Origin: Terriglobales bacterium
Lineage (GTDB): Bacteria > Acidobacteriota > Terriglobia > Terriglobales > Acidobacteriaceae
Direction of reading: 5' to 3'
Length of the DNA stretch: 64,000 nt
Assembly (NCBI GenBank): GCA_035561515.1
Contig: DATMXP010000031.1
Coordinates: 1-64,000 of the forward strand
Part shown: positions 17,509-26,312 of the stretch, piece by piece
Layout: each line of letters begins with the position of its first letter
Numbering within the stretch: the first letter of the stretch is position 1
Position numbers and translations under genes: made by a program
The notes under the pieces: generated by a model
The model's input: only the letters and a program-made list of their open reading frames with translations
Told to the model about the DNA's origin: nothing
Database searches by the model: none

Positions 17509-17985
17509 GTGAAGGTAGTTTCGTTCGTCGCCGCCCTTATCCTGTGCATTGCTCTGCCAACCTCCGCCCAGACCTCCTCGTTTGCGGTACAGCCGAAGAT
17601 CGTCATCATGGAATCTGAAGACGTGAAAGGTCAGCTTTCGCTCAAACGCATGAACAACTGTTTGCTCAGGCTGGCGCGAGAGTGGAAGGTGAAGTACGAA
17701 TTACTGCCGACGATCTTTGTGTTTCACGTGTCGGAAGAGATCGCCTCGGCGGCTCTGATCTCGGACGAACTGGCGGTCAGGGAAAATCGTTCTCCCCGGA
17801 AGGGCGATTCGTATTACGAGGTGTGGATAGTCGGGAAACCGAAGTTGAACTCCGACATGGTTGCATTTGAAAACATTCTTGAGGACTTCTTTCAGCTTCA
17901 GGTCACCAAGGAACAGCGGGAGCAAGTGATGACGAAAGTTGGCCGGCTCCAGAATGCAACTGTCGATGCGTATCAAGGCAACTAG
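17509..17985 (+). CDS. Secreted small protein of unknown function
   Basis: Not recognised. The 158-residue protein has a signal peptide (VVSFVAALILCIALPTSAQ) and a soluble mature part of mixed alpha/beta character, with KIVIMESEDVKGQLSLKRMNNCLLRLAREW and FENILEDFFQLQVTKEQREQVM. The look (a secreted zincin-like domain with lost ligands) is suggestive only; no HExxH is present. The GTG start follows GAGG by 7 nt. The perfect inverted repeat immediately upstream makes it a candidate for regulated expression. It stands alone between a terminator and a convergent gene. Confidence 0.65.
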   Translation: MKVVSFVAALILCIALPTSAQTSSFAVQPKIVIMESEDVKGQLSLKRMNNCLLRLAREWKVKYELLPTIFVFHVSEEIASAALISDELAVRENRSPRKGDSYYEVWIVGKPKLNSDMVAFENILEDFFQLQVTKEQREQVMTKVGRLQNATVDAYQGN

Positions 17986-18066
17986 AGCGAACGTCTGAGG
18001 GTGATGCGCCAGGACCCTCTGGGCTGCAAAGGTCTACGGGGACTGTTACCGAGTGCAAACTCGTAT

Positions 18067-18576
18067 CTAACTTTCAGGCTGAGCGGCGGTTGCTGCGAGT
18101 TCACGAGCGCCACGGATGATTTCTTCCGCTATTGTTTTGCGGTCGTCTTCTGGCTGTTCGCTGTAGAACTCAGAGTCCTCGTACTCGGATGCGTTCCCCA
18201 CGAAGCACAGCAGTTCCTCAGGCGGGTTCGGCCACAGTTCGACTTCGATTTCCCGCCAGATAAACCGTGCGCCGTCGTACGGCTTCACGCGACCGTCAAC
18301 GATGGCCTGAGCAACGAGTCTCGCAAGTGCCATTCCTGCATTCCGCTGGGAAAGCTTCGACGTTACACCCAGTTCCGCTAAGAACCCCGGCATGAGCGGC
18401 TGCAAGTCGAAGCTGTCGGGCGACTCCAGACCCGCGATGCGCCTCGTGTACTTGCCGTCATAGCCGAGTTCCAATGCGTCCTGCGCGAGGCGAGGCAGTT
18501 CTTCGCTCGGCAGTTTCCCGAACTCCCATCGGGCTTGGATAAGCTGCGGCGAAAATGGCAGAAGGTCGAAGCGCAT
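18067..18576 (-). CDS. Hypothetical cytoplasmic protein
   Basis: Not recognised. 169 residues, acidic, no signal or membrane segment. Composition and the absence of repeats suggest a compact helical protein (ELPRLAQDALELGYDGKYTRRIAGL; RNAGMALARLVAQAIVDG). The central residues look like a small regulatory or immunity-type fold, but that is guesswork. The ATG at 18576 is the first in frame; a mid-gene start is not indicated. It lies just downstream of tRNA-Ser on the same strand. Confidence 0.55.
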   Translation of the reverse strand: MRFDLLPFSPQLIQARWEFGKLPSEELPRLAQDALELGYDGKYTRRIAGLESPDSFDLQPLMPGFLAELGVTSKLSQRNAGMALARLVAQAIVDGRVKPYDGARFIWREIEVELWPNPPEELLCFVGNASEYEDSEFYSEQPEDDRKTIAEEIIRGARELAATAAQPES

Positions 18577-18690
18577 AAAAGTCGTGCGGGAACACTATAC
18601 CCGCTGAGGGATTGGAGACACGTGAAATTGTTGTTCAGTAATGGTAAAGCGGATAGTAAAGCGGCAGGTAAGTCGCTGAAAGGAAGTTTC

Positions 18691-18783
18691 TGGCGGAGAG
18701 GGGGGGATTCGAACCCCCGATACAGCTTTTGACCGTATAACGGTTTAGCAAACCGCCGCCTTCAGCCACTCGGCCACCTCTCC
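18691..18783 (-). tRNA. tRNA-Ser (anticodon GCU), CCA encoded
   Basis: The reverse complement begins GGAGAGGTGGCCGAGTGG, the standard class II tRNA-Ser opening, and ends GGTTCGAATCC followed by an acceptor strand that pairs with the 5' end. The anticodon stem CGGTTT-GCT-AAACCG places GCT at 18747-18749. A long variable arm is present (about 16 nt), as expected for Ser. Discriminator G is at 18694 and CCA is encoded at 18691-18693. Confidence 0.96.
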
Positions 18784-18872
18784 GGCGGGGAACCAAACCT
18801 CGTATCGGAGGTCTGATCGCTTTGGCCATTATAGCTGAGCTTCGGGACTTTTGCCGGAAATAGCGAAACGCT

Positions 18873-19910
18873 CTAAATAACTCGTTCGGCGGCGGGTTGC
18901 TGCGTGCTCATGTCGCGCAGTTGGGTGTGGAAGGACGTGAGCGAGAAGCCAGCCTGGAGCGTTGCCAAAACACCGATGAGAAGAACCGGGAACGTGAGTA
19001 TCGCGAAGGCGATCACCGACACGGCTGCGGCCGTTGATTTTTCCACGCCGAAGAACGTCAGGCCCAGCACGCAAAAGAGTTGGAAGGTGCCGACGTTTGC
19101 CGGGGCGTTGGGAATGGCGATGCCGAGGTGTACCACCAGAAAGACGGCGATCGATGCGAGCAGCGGGAGGTCAACTCCGCAGGCCTTCAGAATCGACAGG
19201 AACGCCAGCGCCTGTACGACGTGGAGCAGTCCGGAGACAAGACCGGAGGTCCAGAAGCGGCGTCCGAGGCCGATCTGCTTGAGTTCGACGCGGATCTCAA
19301 ACAGCGCGAATCTCAGCTTCTCAACCAGGTTTTTCGGTTCGGCGTTGAGGTCGACTACGTTCTCGGCATAGTGTGTCTTCTTCACTACGTACACGAAGAC
19401 GATGATGCCGAGTATGGCGGCAGCGGCCATGACATTGGTGCCGACGCGAATCTGCGGCGGAACATCGATAAGGAGCGCGGTGGCGATCATGGCTCCGGAG
19501 AACCAGAAGGCGTCAAACATACGCTCGACGGCCATGGAGGGAAGGACATCGTGGAACTTACGGCCGAGCCAGCGAGCAACGAGGATTCCGCGAATGATTT
19601 CGCCGGCGCGCAGCGGGAGGATTTCGCTGGTGAGTAGTCCGACGTAGATGGCTTGCGTGGTCCGCCAGTAGGAAAGTTTGCCCAGTGGTTGAAGAAGAAT
19701 CTGCCAGCGGATGCCCTGCACGTAGAAGCTGAGCACATCCCAGAAGACAATGACGCTGACCCATCCCCAGGAGAGTTGCTTGAACTGGTCGACGAGGGCG
19801 CCCCAGTGAACGTCGTGGAATACCCAATAGAGAGCCAGCGCGGCGATGACGTAAGTCAGCCAGACCTTCGCTCGATGCTTCGACAAAACGCTGGGCTCTT
19901 TGGCCGTCAT
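18873..19910 (-). CDS. Flippase-like / lysylphosphatidylglycerol-synthase transmembrane-domain protein
   Basis: Polytopic inner-membrane protein (345 residues) with about eight hydrophobic helices. It carries the family's ILPLRAGEIIRGILVARWLG motif (residues about 95-115), MAVERMFDAFWF, and a late IPNAPANVGTFQLFCVLGLTFFG motif. Such proteins (YbhN/AglD-type) lack the cytosolic synthase domain and are thought to move or modify lipid-linked precursors. Substrate unknown. It lies 52 bp downstream of nhaA on the same strand and may be co-transcribed with it. Confidence 0.85.
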   Translation of the reverse strand: MTAKEPSVLSKHRAKVWLTYVIAALALYWVFHDVHWGALVDQFKQLSWGWVSVIVFWDVLSFYVQGIRWQILLQPLGKLSYWRTTQAIYVGLLTSEILPLRAGEIIRGILVARWLGRKFHDVLPSMAVERMFDAFWFSGAMIATALLIDVPPQIRVGTNVMAAAAILGIIVFVYVVKKTHYAENVVDLNAEPKNLVEKLRFALFEIRVELKQIGLGRRFWTSGLVSGLLHVVQALAFLSILKACGVDLPLLASIAVFLVVHLGIAIPNAPANVGTFQLFCVLGLTFFGVEKSTAAAVSVIAFAILTFPVLLIGVLATLQAGFSLTSFHTQLRDMSTQQPAAERVI

Positions 19911-19962
19911 GATTCCTTAGATGCTACTCAAGGTGAGGCTCCGCCGAGAAAGACGAATGTCC

Positions 19963-21342
19963 TCACCCGATTACCAAGGTATCAGAGGGCGGCACCTTGT
20001 GCGAGCGAGGGCCGAACCTGAGTAGCGCGAAGCCGCCGACTCCGGCGATAAGCGAAGCGCAGAGTACCCCGATCTTTCCTGTTTCCACAATGGTCGGGTC
20101 AGTGAACGCCAAGTCGGTAATGAAAATCGAGACTGTAAAGCCGATGCCCGCCAGAGTACTTACACCGAGCATCTGGGACCAGCGAACATCCCGCACCATG
20201 GTGGCCAGACCGAATTTGACCGCCAGATAAGCAGCGAGCGTAATACCCAGCGATTTTCCGAGGATCAGTCCAAAGGCGATGCCTTGAGCTACGTGACTGC
20301 CGATGGCGTCGCGGAGGACAGTGGCGTTCAAATGTACACCGGCGTTGGCTAGCGCGAAGAGCGGGAGCACGACGTATCCGGACCACGGATGCAAGATGCG
20401 AATGAGGCGGTCGGCAGTGGCTTCGGTTTCGACGGAGAGCTGTTCCATGCTGCCGAGCAACGCTTCCGATGTTGCATTGTCATCGACGTCGACTGCTTTG
20501 CGGATATCGGAGACGATGCACTCAGCCTCATCGGCGAATTCCTTCTTAGGCAGAACGGCCTTCGTAGGGGTGAGGAGACCGAGTATGACTCCGGCGATGG
20601 TGGCGTGAACGCCAGAAGCGAGCACAGCCAACCAGAAGAACACACCAAGAGGGACGTACGAGGCGACGGATTGAACGCCGAGTCGTTGCATTACAACAAT
20701 AACGGCGACGAGTACGACTGCCCAGACCAGTGCCATCCAGGAAAGTTGACTGGTGTAAAAGACGGCGATGACGAGAATAGCGCCGATGTCGTCGACGGTG
20801 GCGAGTGCCAGTAGGAACACTCGCGCGGCGCTGGGAATGCGGTCTCCGACGAGAGCGAGAACACCAAGAGCGAACGCAATGTCGGTCGCCATGGGGATGC
20901 CCCATCCCGACGAGGCGGGAGTGCCGGCATTGAACAGAGCATAAATTGTCGCGGGTACTACCATGCCACCAAACGCGCAGATGACTGGCAAGGCAGAACG
21001 TTTCCATCCGGAAAGCTCGCCATGTGCGAACTCGCGCTTGATCTCCAGTCCGACGACAAAGAAAAAGATCACCATGAGCGCGTCGTTGATCCAGTGGTGC
21101 AGGGAGTGCGACAACACAAAAGCACCAATCTGGAGAGCGATTTTCGTTTCCCAGAAATGCTCGTACGAGTCCGGGGCGAAGTTAGCCCAGACGAGTGCGG
21201 CGGCGGTGGCAGCCAACAGCATCAGCCCGCTGGTGGTCTCGGTATGAAAAAACCTTTGCAGCGGCAGAACGATCTTCTTCGCCGCATAAGACGTTTGCGC
21301 CTTTGCCAGGGTGGTGCCGCGGCTCCGCGGTGGGACGTGCAT
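19963..21342 (-). CDS. nhaA: Na+/H+ antiporter NhaA
   Basis: Exchanges internal Na+ for external H+ and supports pH and sodium homeostasis. Eleven to twelve hydrophobic segments span the 459-residue protein. Conserved motifs include ALMVIFFFVVGLEIKRE, GWGIPMATDIAFALGVLAL (Asp in helix IV) and LALATVDDIGAILVIA, with the paired aspartates of the ion site. The C-terminal half has an additional loop around residues 270-310 that is longer than in E. coli NhaA. Divergent from the ABC exporter operon. Confidence 0.95.
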   Translation of the reverse strand: MHVPPRSRGTTLAKAQTSYAAKKIVLPLQRFFHTETTSGLMLLAATAAALVWANFAPDSYEHFWETKIALQIGAFVLSHSLHHWINDALMVIFFFVVGLEIKREFAHGELSGWKRSALPVICAFGGMVVPATIYALFNAGTPASSGWGIPMATDIAFALGVLALVGDRIPSAARVFLLALATVDDIGAILVIAVFYTSQLSWMALVWAVVLVAVIVVMQRLGVQSVASYVPLGVFFWLAVLASGVHATIAGVILGLLTPTKAVLPKKEFADEAECIVSDIRKAVDVDDNATSEALLGSMEQLSVETEATADRLIRILHPWSGYVVLPLFALANAGVHLNATVLRDAIGSHVAQGIAFGLILGKSLGITLAAYLAVKFGLATMVRDVRWSQMLGVSTLAGIGFTVSIFITDLAFTDPTIVETGKIGVLCASLIAGVGGFALLRFGPRSHKVPPSDTLVIG

Positions 21343-21494
21343 TTGGGTTCAACTCCAATTTTGTTGAGTGTATCAACAGAGTATGAATGTGAGGTTCACA
21401 ATCGGGCAGAACTCGAATGCTGTTGTTGTGATCTGGAGTGACTTCCCACAATGCAGGGGCAGTCAATATCATCGACGTGAACGATTGGTTCTAC

Positions 21495-22244
21495 ATGGCA
21501 GATCAAAAAGTACTTTCGGCGCAGGGTTTGCGCAAACTCTACGGCCAAACGGTGGCCGTGGATGATATTTCGTTCGAGGTCAGACAGAACGAGATCGTCG
21601 GCCTGCTCGGTCCGAACGGAGCAGGGAAGACGACAACCATCAACATGGTACTGGGAGTGCTGGAGCCGACGTCGGGCAAGATTTCGATCGATGGCGTGGA
21701 CCTGGCGCAACACCGGTCACGTGCGCTGGGGTGCACGAACTTTGCGGCGGTTTACGCGCCGCTGCCCGGCAATCTCACGGTGTACCAGAACCTGCGCATC
21801 TTCGGCATGATCTACGGGGTGAAGCATATCCAGGAGCGAATTGATTCTTTGCTGGAGCAGTTCGACCTGACGAAGTTCCGCAACACGAAGTGCGGTGTGC
21901 TGTCGTCAGGCGAGCAGACGCGAGTGGCACTGGCGAAATCGATGCTGAACCGTCCGAAGCTGCTGTTGCTGGATGAGCCGACGGCGTCACTGGACCCGTC
22001 GGTCGCGAGAGAAATCCGGATGAAGATTCGAGACTTCGCGACAAGCGGGACGGGCGGTGTGCTGTGGACGTCGCACAACATGTATGAAGTGCAGGAAGTG
22101 TGCGATCGCGTGCTGTTCCTGTCGCACGGGAAGATCCTGCTGGAAGGGAATCCGAAATCGCTTCCCGGCGAGCATGGGAAGACGTCGCTGGAAGAGTTGT
22201 TCATCACCGTAGCGCGCGAACCGCTTACGCTGGAGGTGGGATAG
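21495..22244 (+). CDS. ABC-2 type exporter, ATP-binding subunit
   Basis: Provides ATP for export by the permease encoded next. Walker A is GPNGAGKTTT, the signature is LSSGEQTRVALAKS, Walker B is LLLLDEPTASLDP, and the H-loop is LWTSHNMYEV. The 249-residue length is standard. ATG 21495 is chosen over an upstream ATG at 21438, because the extra residues are not conserved in character. It belongs to the DrrA/NodI-like class that exports lipids, polyketides or polysaccharides; no substrate clue is present nearby. The stop codon directly abuts the ATG of the permease gene. Confidence 0.93.
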   Translation: MADQKVLSAQGLRKLYGQTVAVDDISFEVRQNEIVGLLGPNGAGKTTTINMVLGVLEPTSGKISIDGVDLAQHRSRALGCTNFAAVYAPLPGNLTVYQNLRIFGMIYGVKHIQERIDSLLEQFDLTKFRNTKCGVLSSGEQTRVALAKSMLNRPKLLLLDEPTASLDPSVAREIRMKIRDFATSGTGGVLWTSHNMYEVQEVCDRVLFLSHGKILLEGNPKSLPGEHGKTSLEELFITVAREPLTLEVG

Positions 22245-23039
22245 ATGCGCACCTTGGCCATTGTGCTGCGGCAGTTTTATCTTGTGCGCGGGAGCGCGTC
22301 GCGGTTGACCCCGATGTTCATCTGGGTCGCGATCGACATGGTGTTGTGGGGCTTCATGACGAAGTTCCTGAACGCATTGTCGGCGAGCCGTTTTGATTTT
22401 GTCCCGGCATTGCTGGGGGCCGTGCTGCTGTGGGACTTCTTCACGCGCGTGATGCAGGGCGTGACAATGGCATTCTTCGAAGACGTCTGGTCGAGGAATT
22501 TCCTGAACATGTTTGCCACGCCGATTCGGATTTCCGAATACGTCGGCGGACTGGTGCTGTCGAGCATCGGGACGAGCGCGATTGGTTTGGTGATCATGCT
22601 GGTGGTGGCGACGTTTGGATTTGGACTGTCGTTCCTTAGCTACGGACTGCTCCTGATTCCGTTCCTGATGGTGCTGTTCCTCTTCGGGATTGCGCTGGGA
22701 ATTGTAGGGATTTCGCTGGTGCTGCGGCTTGGGCCGGCATCGGAATGGTTCGTGTGGCCGATCCCGGCGGTCTTGTCACCATTCGTCGGCGTGTTCTATC
22801 CGCTTTCGACGTTGCCGGGGTGGATGCAGGCTTTTTCGCGGATCCTGCCGCCGGCTTATGTGTTCGAAGGAGTGCGGGCGATCGTGGCGGGAAAAGAGGT
22901 GCCGCTGGCGCCGCTGTTCTTCGGCATTGCTCTGTCGTTGGTGTATGTGCTGCTGGCGTCGTTGCTCTTTGCACGAATGTACAAGCACTCTGTTCGGACC
23001 GGATTGATCGCGCGTTACAGCGCCGAGTCGGTCAGTTAA
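22245..23039 (+). CDS. ABC-2 type exporter, permease subunit
   Basis: Partner of the upstream ATPase; the ATG follows that gene's TAG with no gap. Six hydrophobic segments lie in 264 residues, with the ABC-2 membrane layout (AIDMVLWGFMTKFLN; PIPAVLSPFVGVFYPLSTLPGWMQ, a family-like loop before the last helices). It is probably a homodimer with two ATPases. The substrate is unknown. The 3' end meets the convergent acetyltransferase gene without intervening bases. Confidence 0.9.
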   Translation: MRTLAIVLRQFYLVRGSASRLTPMFIWVAIDMVLWGFMTKFLNALSASRFDFVPALLGAVLLWDFFTRVMQGVTMAFFEDVWSRNFLNMFATPIRISEYVGGLVLSSIGTSAIGLVIMLVVATFGFGLSFLSYGLLLIPFLMVLFLFGIALGIVGISLVLRLGPASEWFVWPIPAVLSPFVGVFYPLSTLPGWMQAFSRILPPAYVFEGVRAIVAGKEVPLAPLFFGIALSLVYVLLASLLFARMYKHSVRTGLIARYSAESVS

Positions 23040-23519
23040 TCAGAGCGACTTGGACATTTTGATAACGTGGCATTCGTATCCGGGTTTGAGCGGCCGCGAG
23101 GGGCGGAACTCGTCGGTACCGGATTCGACGTATCCGAACTTGCGGTAGAGGGGCGGTAACTCGGGGCGAAGGCTGAGCACGGCGATGTCCATGAACTTGC
23201 AGCCTTTCGAACGACAGTGATTTTCCGCGGCCTCGATCATCACACGCCCGAGGCCCTGGCCTTTTCTGGAAGGGTCCACCGCCAGCATTCCGAAGTAGCC
23301 GCGTTCGCCGTGGAGTTCGATGTAGATGGAGGCGACGATTTCCCCATCTTTTTCGGCAACAAGGAATTCGCCGGTCTGGAGATATCCGGCCATGCGCTGG
23401 TCGTCCGTGCGTGTGCCGTCGAGGAATGACTCGACCGCAAACGCCGCGTTTACGATGCGGATAATTTCTGGTGTGTCTTTGGGACTGGCATGGCGAACCT
23501 GGGCTGGTGCTTGCTTCAC
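23040..23519 (-). CDS. GNAT-family N-acetyltransferase
   Basis: Transfers an acetyl group from acetyl-CoA to an unknown amine. The acetyl-CoA-binding motif is GMLAVDPSRKGQGLGRVMIEAAENHC (key Q/R-x-x-G-x-G around residues 88-97), preceded by IVASIYIELHGERGYFG. The 159-residue length is typical of single-domain GNATs. ATG 23519; the terminator at 23543-23569 separates it from gnd upstream, so it is probably transcribed on its own. Confidence 0.9.
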   Translation of the reverse strand: MKQAPAQVRHASPKDTPEIIRIVNAAFAVESFLDGTRTDDQRMAGYLQTGEFLVAEKDGEIVASIYIELHGERGYFGMLAVDPSRKGQGLGRVMIEAAENHCRSKGCKFMDIAVLSLRPELPPLYRKFGYVESGTDEFRPSRPLKPGYECHVIKMSKSL

Positions 23520-23542
23520 GAAGAAATTCTAACAAGACGAAG

Positions 23543-23569
23543 AAAGGCGTCCCGCGTGAGGACGCCTTT
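23543..23569 (-). terminator. Intrinsic terminator after the gnd operon
   Basis: AAAGGCGTCC (23543-23552), 7-nt loop, GGACGCCTTT (23560-23569) form a perfect 10-bp stem. In the minus direction it follows the gnd stop codon by about 15 bp and is followed by a pyrimidine/T-rich stretch. Confidence 0.8.
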
Positions 23570-23584
23570 GGCTCTTTGTGCAAT

Positions 23585-25012
23585 CTATTTGGTTGCGATT
23601 TTCTCCGCCGTCCACTCGGTGTGGAATGTACCTTCGCGGTCGGTGCGGCGGTAGGTGTGAGCGCCAAAGTAATCGCGCTGAGCCTGCGTGAGGTTCGCCG
23701 GCAGGCGCTCGGTGCGATAGGCATCGAAGTATGCCAGCGAAGAACTCATGGCCAGCACCGGGATGCCCATGCCGACGGCTGTTTGAACGACGGTGCGCCA
23801 CGCAGCTTGACGGCTTTCAACCGCTTGCTTGAAGTTCGGGTCGAGCATGAGGTTCACGAGATCGGGGTTGCGGTCGTACGCGTGCATGATCTCCTGGAGG
23901 AGGGTGGCACGGATGATGCATCCGGCGCGCCAGATCTTCGCAATTTTGCCGGGCTTCAGGTCGTACTTGTATTCGTTCGACGCGAGACGCATCAGCGCGA
24001 TGCCCTGTGCGTAAGAGGTGATCTTGCTGGCGTAGAGTGCCTGTTCGACGGCGCTGATCAGTTTGTTCTTGTCACCGGAGAACGAGGGTTTCGGTCCGCT
24101 GAGGACTTTGCTGGCGGCGACGCGTTCTTTTTTCAGTGCCGACAAAATGCGGCTCTCGACGGCGGCATTGATCGTGGGAATGGGTGCGCCGATGTCGAGC
24201 GCGTTCTGGCTGGCCCACTTGCCGGTGCCTTTCTGCTGTGCTTCGTCGAGGATCACGTCGACGATCGGCTTGCCGGTGAGGTCGTCGGTTTTGGCAAAGA
24301 TGTTGGCCGTGATTTCGATGAGATAAGACTTAAGTTCGCGGGAGTTCCATTCGTTGAAGATGGCGTGCAGTTCACTGGGCGGGATCCCGAGTCCGCGATG
24401 AAGGATGTCGTAGGCCTCGGCGATCAACTGCATGTCACCGTACTCGATACCGTTGTGAACCATCTTCACGTAGTGGCCGGCTCCACGCGGACCCATGTAT
24501 TCGACACAGGGTTGGCCATCTTCGGCGCGAGCGGCCATGGCACGCAGGATGGGCGCCACGGCCTCCCAGGCTTCAATCTGTCCGCCGGGCATGATGGCCG
24601 GACCCCAGAGTGCGCCCTCTTCACCACCGGAAACGCCGGTGCCGATGAAGCGAAAGTTCTCGGCTTCGAGTTCTTTGTTGCGGCGTTCGGTATCGAGGAA
24701 GAAGGAGTTGCCGCCGTCCATGAGGATATCGCCGGGCTCGAGATGTGGCTTGAGGTGGGCGATGGCGGAATCGACGGGTGCGCCGGCGGGAACCATGATG
24801 AGGATGCGACGCGGTTTTTCCAGAGCAGCCATGAGAGCAGCAGGGGAATCGACGCCAATGACTTTCTTCCCCTTGGCGGGACCGTTGACCCAAGCCTGGG
24901 TTTTAGCCTTGTCGAGATCGTAACCGGCGACGGGGAACCCGTTGCGTTCCATGTTCAGCGCGAGGTTGGAACCCATCACGCCCAAACCCACCACACCCAT
25001 CTTGTATTGCAT
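23585..25012 (-). CDS. gnd: 6-phosphogluconate dehydrogenase, decarboxylating, with NAD-type nucleotide pocket
   Basis: Converts 6-phosphogluconate to ribulose 5-phosphate, CO2 and a reduced nicotinamide cofactor. The N-terminal Rossmann motif is GLGVMGSNLALN; the catalytic block YVKMVHNGIEYGDMQ carries the conserved Lys, Asn and Glu; the end FHTEW is typical. The 475-residue length matches the long dimeric type. ATG 25012 starts directly at the Rossmann strand. At the end of beta-2, where E. coli has Asn-Arg-Ser that binds the NADP phosphate, this protein has Asp32-Leu33-Asp34, which suggests NAD+ preference. It is the last gene of the SDR-HAD-LarA-gnd operon, 28 bp after the LarA-like gene. 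Confidence 0.96.
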   Translation of the reverse strand: MQYKMGVVGLGVMGSNLALNMERNGFPVAGYDLDKAKTQAWVNGPAKGKKVIGVDSPAALMAALEKPRRILIMVPAGAPVDSAIAHLKPHLEPGDILMDGGNSFFLDTERRNKELEAENFRFIGTGVSGGEEGALWGPAIMPGGQIEAWEAVAPILRAMAARAEDGQPCVEYMGPRGAGHYVKMVHNGIEYGDMQLIAEAYDILHRGLGIPPSELHAIFNEWNSRELKSYLIEITANIFAKTDDLTGKPIVDVILDEAQQKGTGKWASQNALDIGAPIPTINAAVESRILSALKKERVAASKVLSGPKPSFSGDKNKLISAVEQALYASKITSYAQGIALMRLASNEYKYDLKPGKIAKIWRAGCIIRATLLQEIMHAYDRNPDLVNLMLDPNFKQAVESRQAAWRTVVQTAVGMGIPVLAMSSSLAYFDAYRTERLPANLTQAQRDYFGAHTYRRTDREGTFHTEWTAEKIATK

Positions 25013-25040
25013 GTCCGCTCCTAACTGTTGAGGCAACTGT

Positions 25041-26312
25041 CTATTTCTTCAGGCGATAGAGAACTTCTCCGGCGCGAGGCACGACGAGAATGCCCTCCGC
25101 TTCACGGCCCATCCACTCGGAAATGTTAATTGACTTCGGATCCATGTAGCCGAGATTCACCAGCCGGCAGCGCTCTTCCGGCACCGACGTTGCCAATGTG
25201 ACGGTAATGCGCGGCTTTTCGATGCCGGTCTTCTCGTCGTAGGTGCCGAGTCCTTTTACATGAGTTGAATGTGCGAGCACGCCGCCGGGGAAGTCTTTGA
25301 ACTTGTCCCACTGCTTCATGAAGTAGTCACGGCAGTGATAGCCAACCTGGTCGATGATCTTGCCGTGCGTGTAGCTAATCTCGTCGATGTTCGGGCTGTA
25401 GATGATGACCTCGCCGCCGTCTGCGACGATCGGCTCGATCTTGTACATGCCCTTGCCGGCGGTCCAGACGTCGTCGTACATCTCGGGCATCACGGAAAGC
25501 ACGCGCCGGAATGGCTTGTCGAGATAAACGATGTGCTTCCTGGCCGAGAGTTGTGAGGCTGAGACCCAGGCCTGAGCGGGCTTGTCGAAAAAGAGTCCGC
25601 TGGTGCCTTCATGCGTGACCACCCAGGCGAAACACCAGGAAGGGGTGGGGATCATGGTGGCGGCGCGGTCGATGACGGCGCGAACCGGGGTGTATCCGGA
25701 GCCGATCACTTCGTAGTTGGTGATGACGGCGCCGAGCCAGTGAGTGAAATTGATGATCTCCGAACCGGCGATGCCGGGGAAGAAATACTTGTTGCCGCCA
25801 GAGAAGCCGACGACCTCGTGAGGGAATACCGGTCCGCAGATGATGATGTGGTCGTACTCAAGAACGATTTTGTTCAAGCGGACGGGGACGTCGCGGCTGA
25901 GAAGACCGTTGGTGATCTTCTCGATCTCGGCGGCGGGAATGGTGCCGAGAGAGACGAAGGTCTCTGGGGATTCCCAATGGTGATTGAAGATATTTGTCTC
26001 GCCGACTCTGCCGTTCACGACCGGCTTACCGACGAGCTTAGTAAGCTGCGCATCGGTCATCGGAGGATGGGTGCCGAGGGCGACAAGGTAGTCGAGTTTC
26101 GCGACCTTGGGACGCAGCAGTTCCTGGAGCAAGTCGAACATCTGCGGCATGGGCATGGTGCGCGTGCCGTCGGGGATGATCACAAGGACGCGCTTCCCCT
26201 GGAACGGAGCGGAAGCGATGGCTTCGCGAACGATGTCGCGAACTTCGTCAGACGTGAGGTACCGGTCGGTGTAGCCGGTACCGATGGTGGTGAGCTCTGC
26301 TACTTCTGCCAT
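25041..26312 (-). CDS. LarA-family (nickel-pincer nucleotide dependent) racemase/epimerase
   Basis: Probable 2-hydroxyacid racemase or epimerase using the Ni pincer nucleotide of lactate racemase. Against the known L. plantarum LarA residues, this protein has Asp48-x-x-Arg51 (Asp72/Arg75), His111 in the NHH motif (His108), His165, Lys175 and His191. The spacing 165-175-191 equals that of LarA His174-Lys184-His200 exactly; Lys184 is the cofactor attachment site. GFSGGNKYFFPGIAG is the family signature. At 423 residues it has the usual length. The substrate is probably not lactate; the neighbours point to a sugar acid such as mannonate/gluconate. The ATG overlaps the upstream HAD stop by 13 bp. 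No larB, larC or larE is in the window. Confidence 0.92.
   Translation of the reverse strand: MAEVAELTTIGTGYTDRYLTSDEVRDIVREAIASAPFQGKRVLVIIPDGTRTMPMPQMFDLLQELLRPKVAKLDYLVALGTHPPMTDAQLTKLVGKPVVNGRVGETNIFNHHWESPETFVSLGTIPAAEIEKITNGLLSRDVPVRLNKIVLEYDHIIICGPVFPHEVVGFSGGNKYFFPGIAGSEIINFTHWLGAVITNYEVIGSGYTPVRAVIDRAATMIPTPSWCFAWVVTHEGTSGLFFDKPAQAWVSASQLSARKHIVYLDKPFRRVLSVMPEMYDDVWTAGKGMYKIEPIVADGGEVIIYSPNIDEISYTHGKIIDQVGYHCRDYFMKQWDKFKDFPGGVLAHSTHVKGLGTYDEKTGIEKPRITVTLATSVPEERCRLVNLGYMDPKSINISEWMGREAEGILVVPRAGEVLYRLKK

Noticed and set aside
23471..25024. Long plus-strand open frame opposite gnd
   Set aside because: It is antisense to a clear 6-phosphogluconate dehydrogenase and has no recognisable domains.
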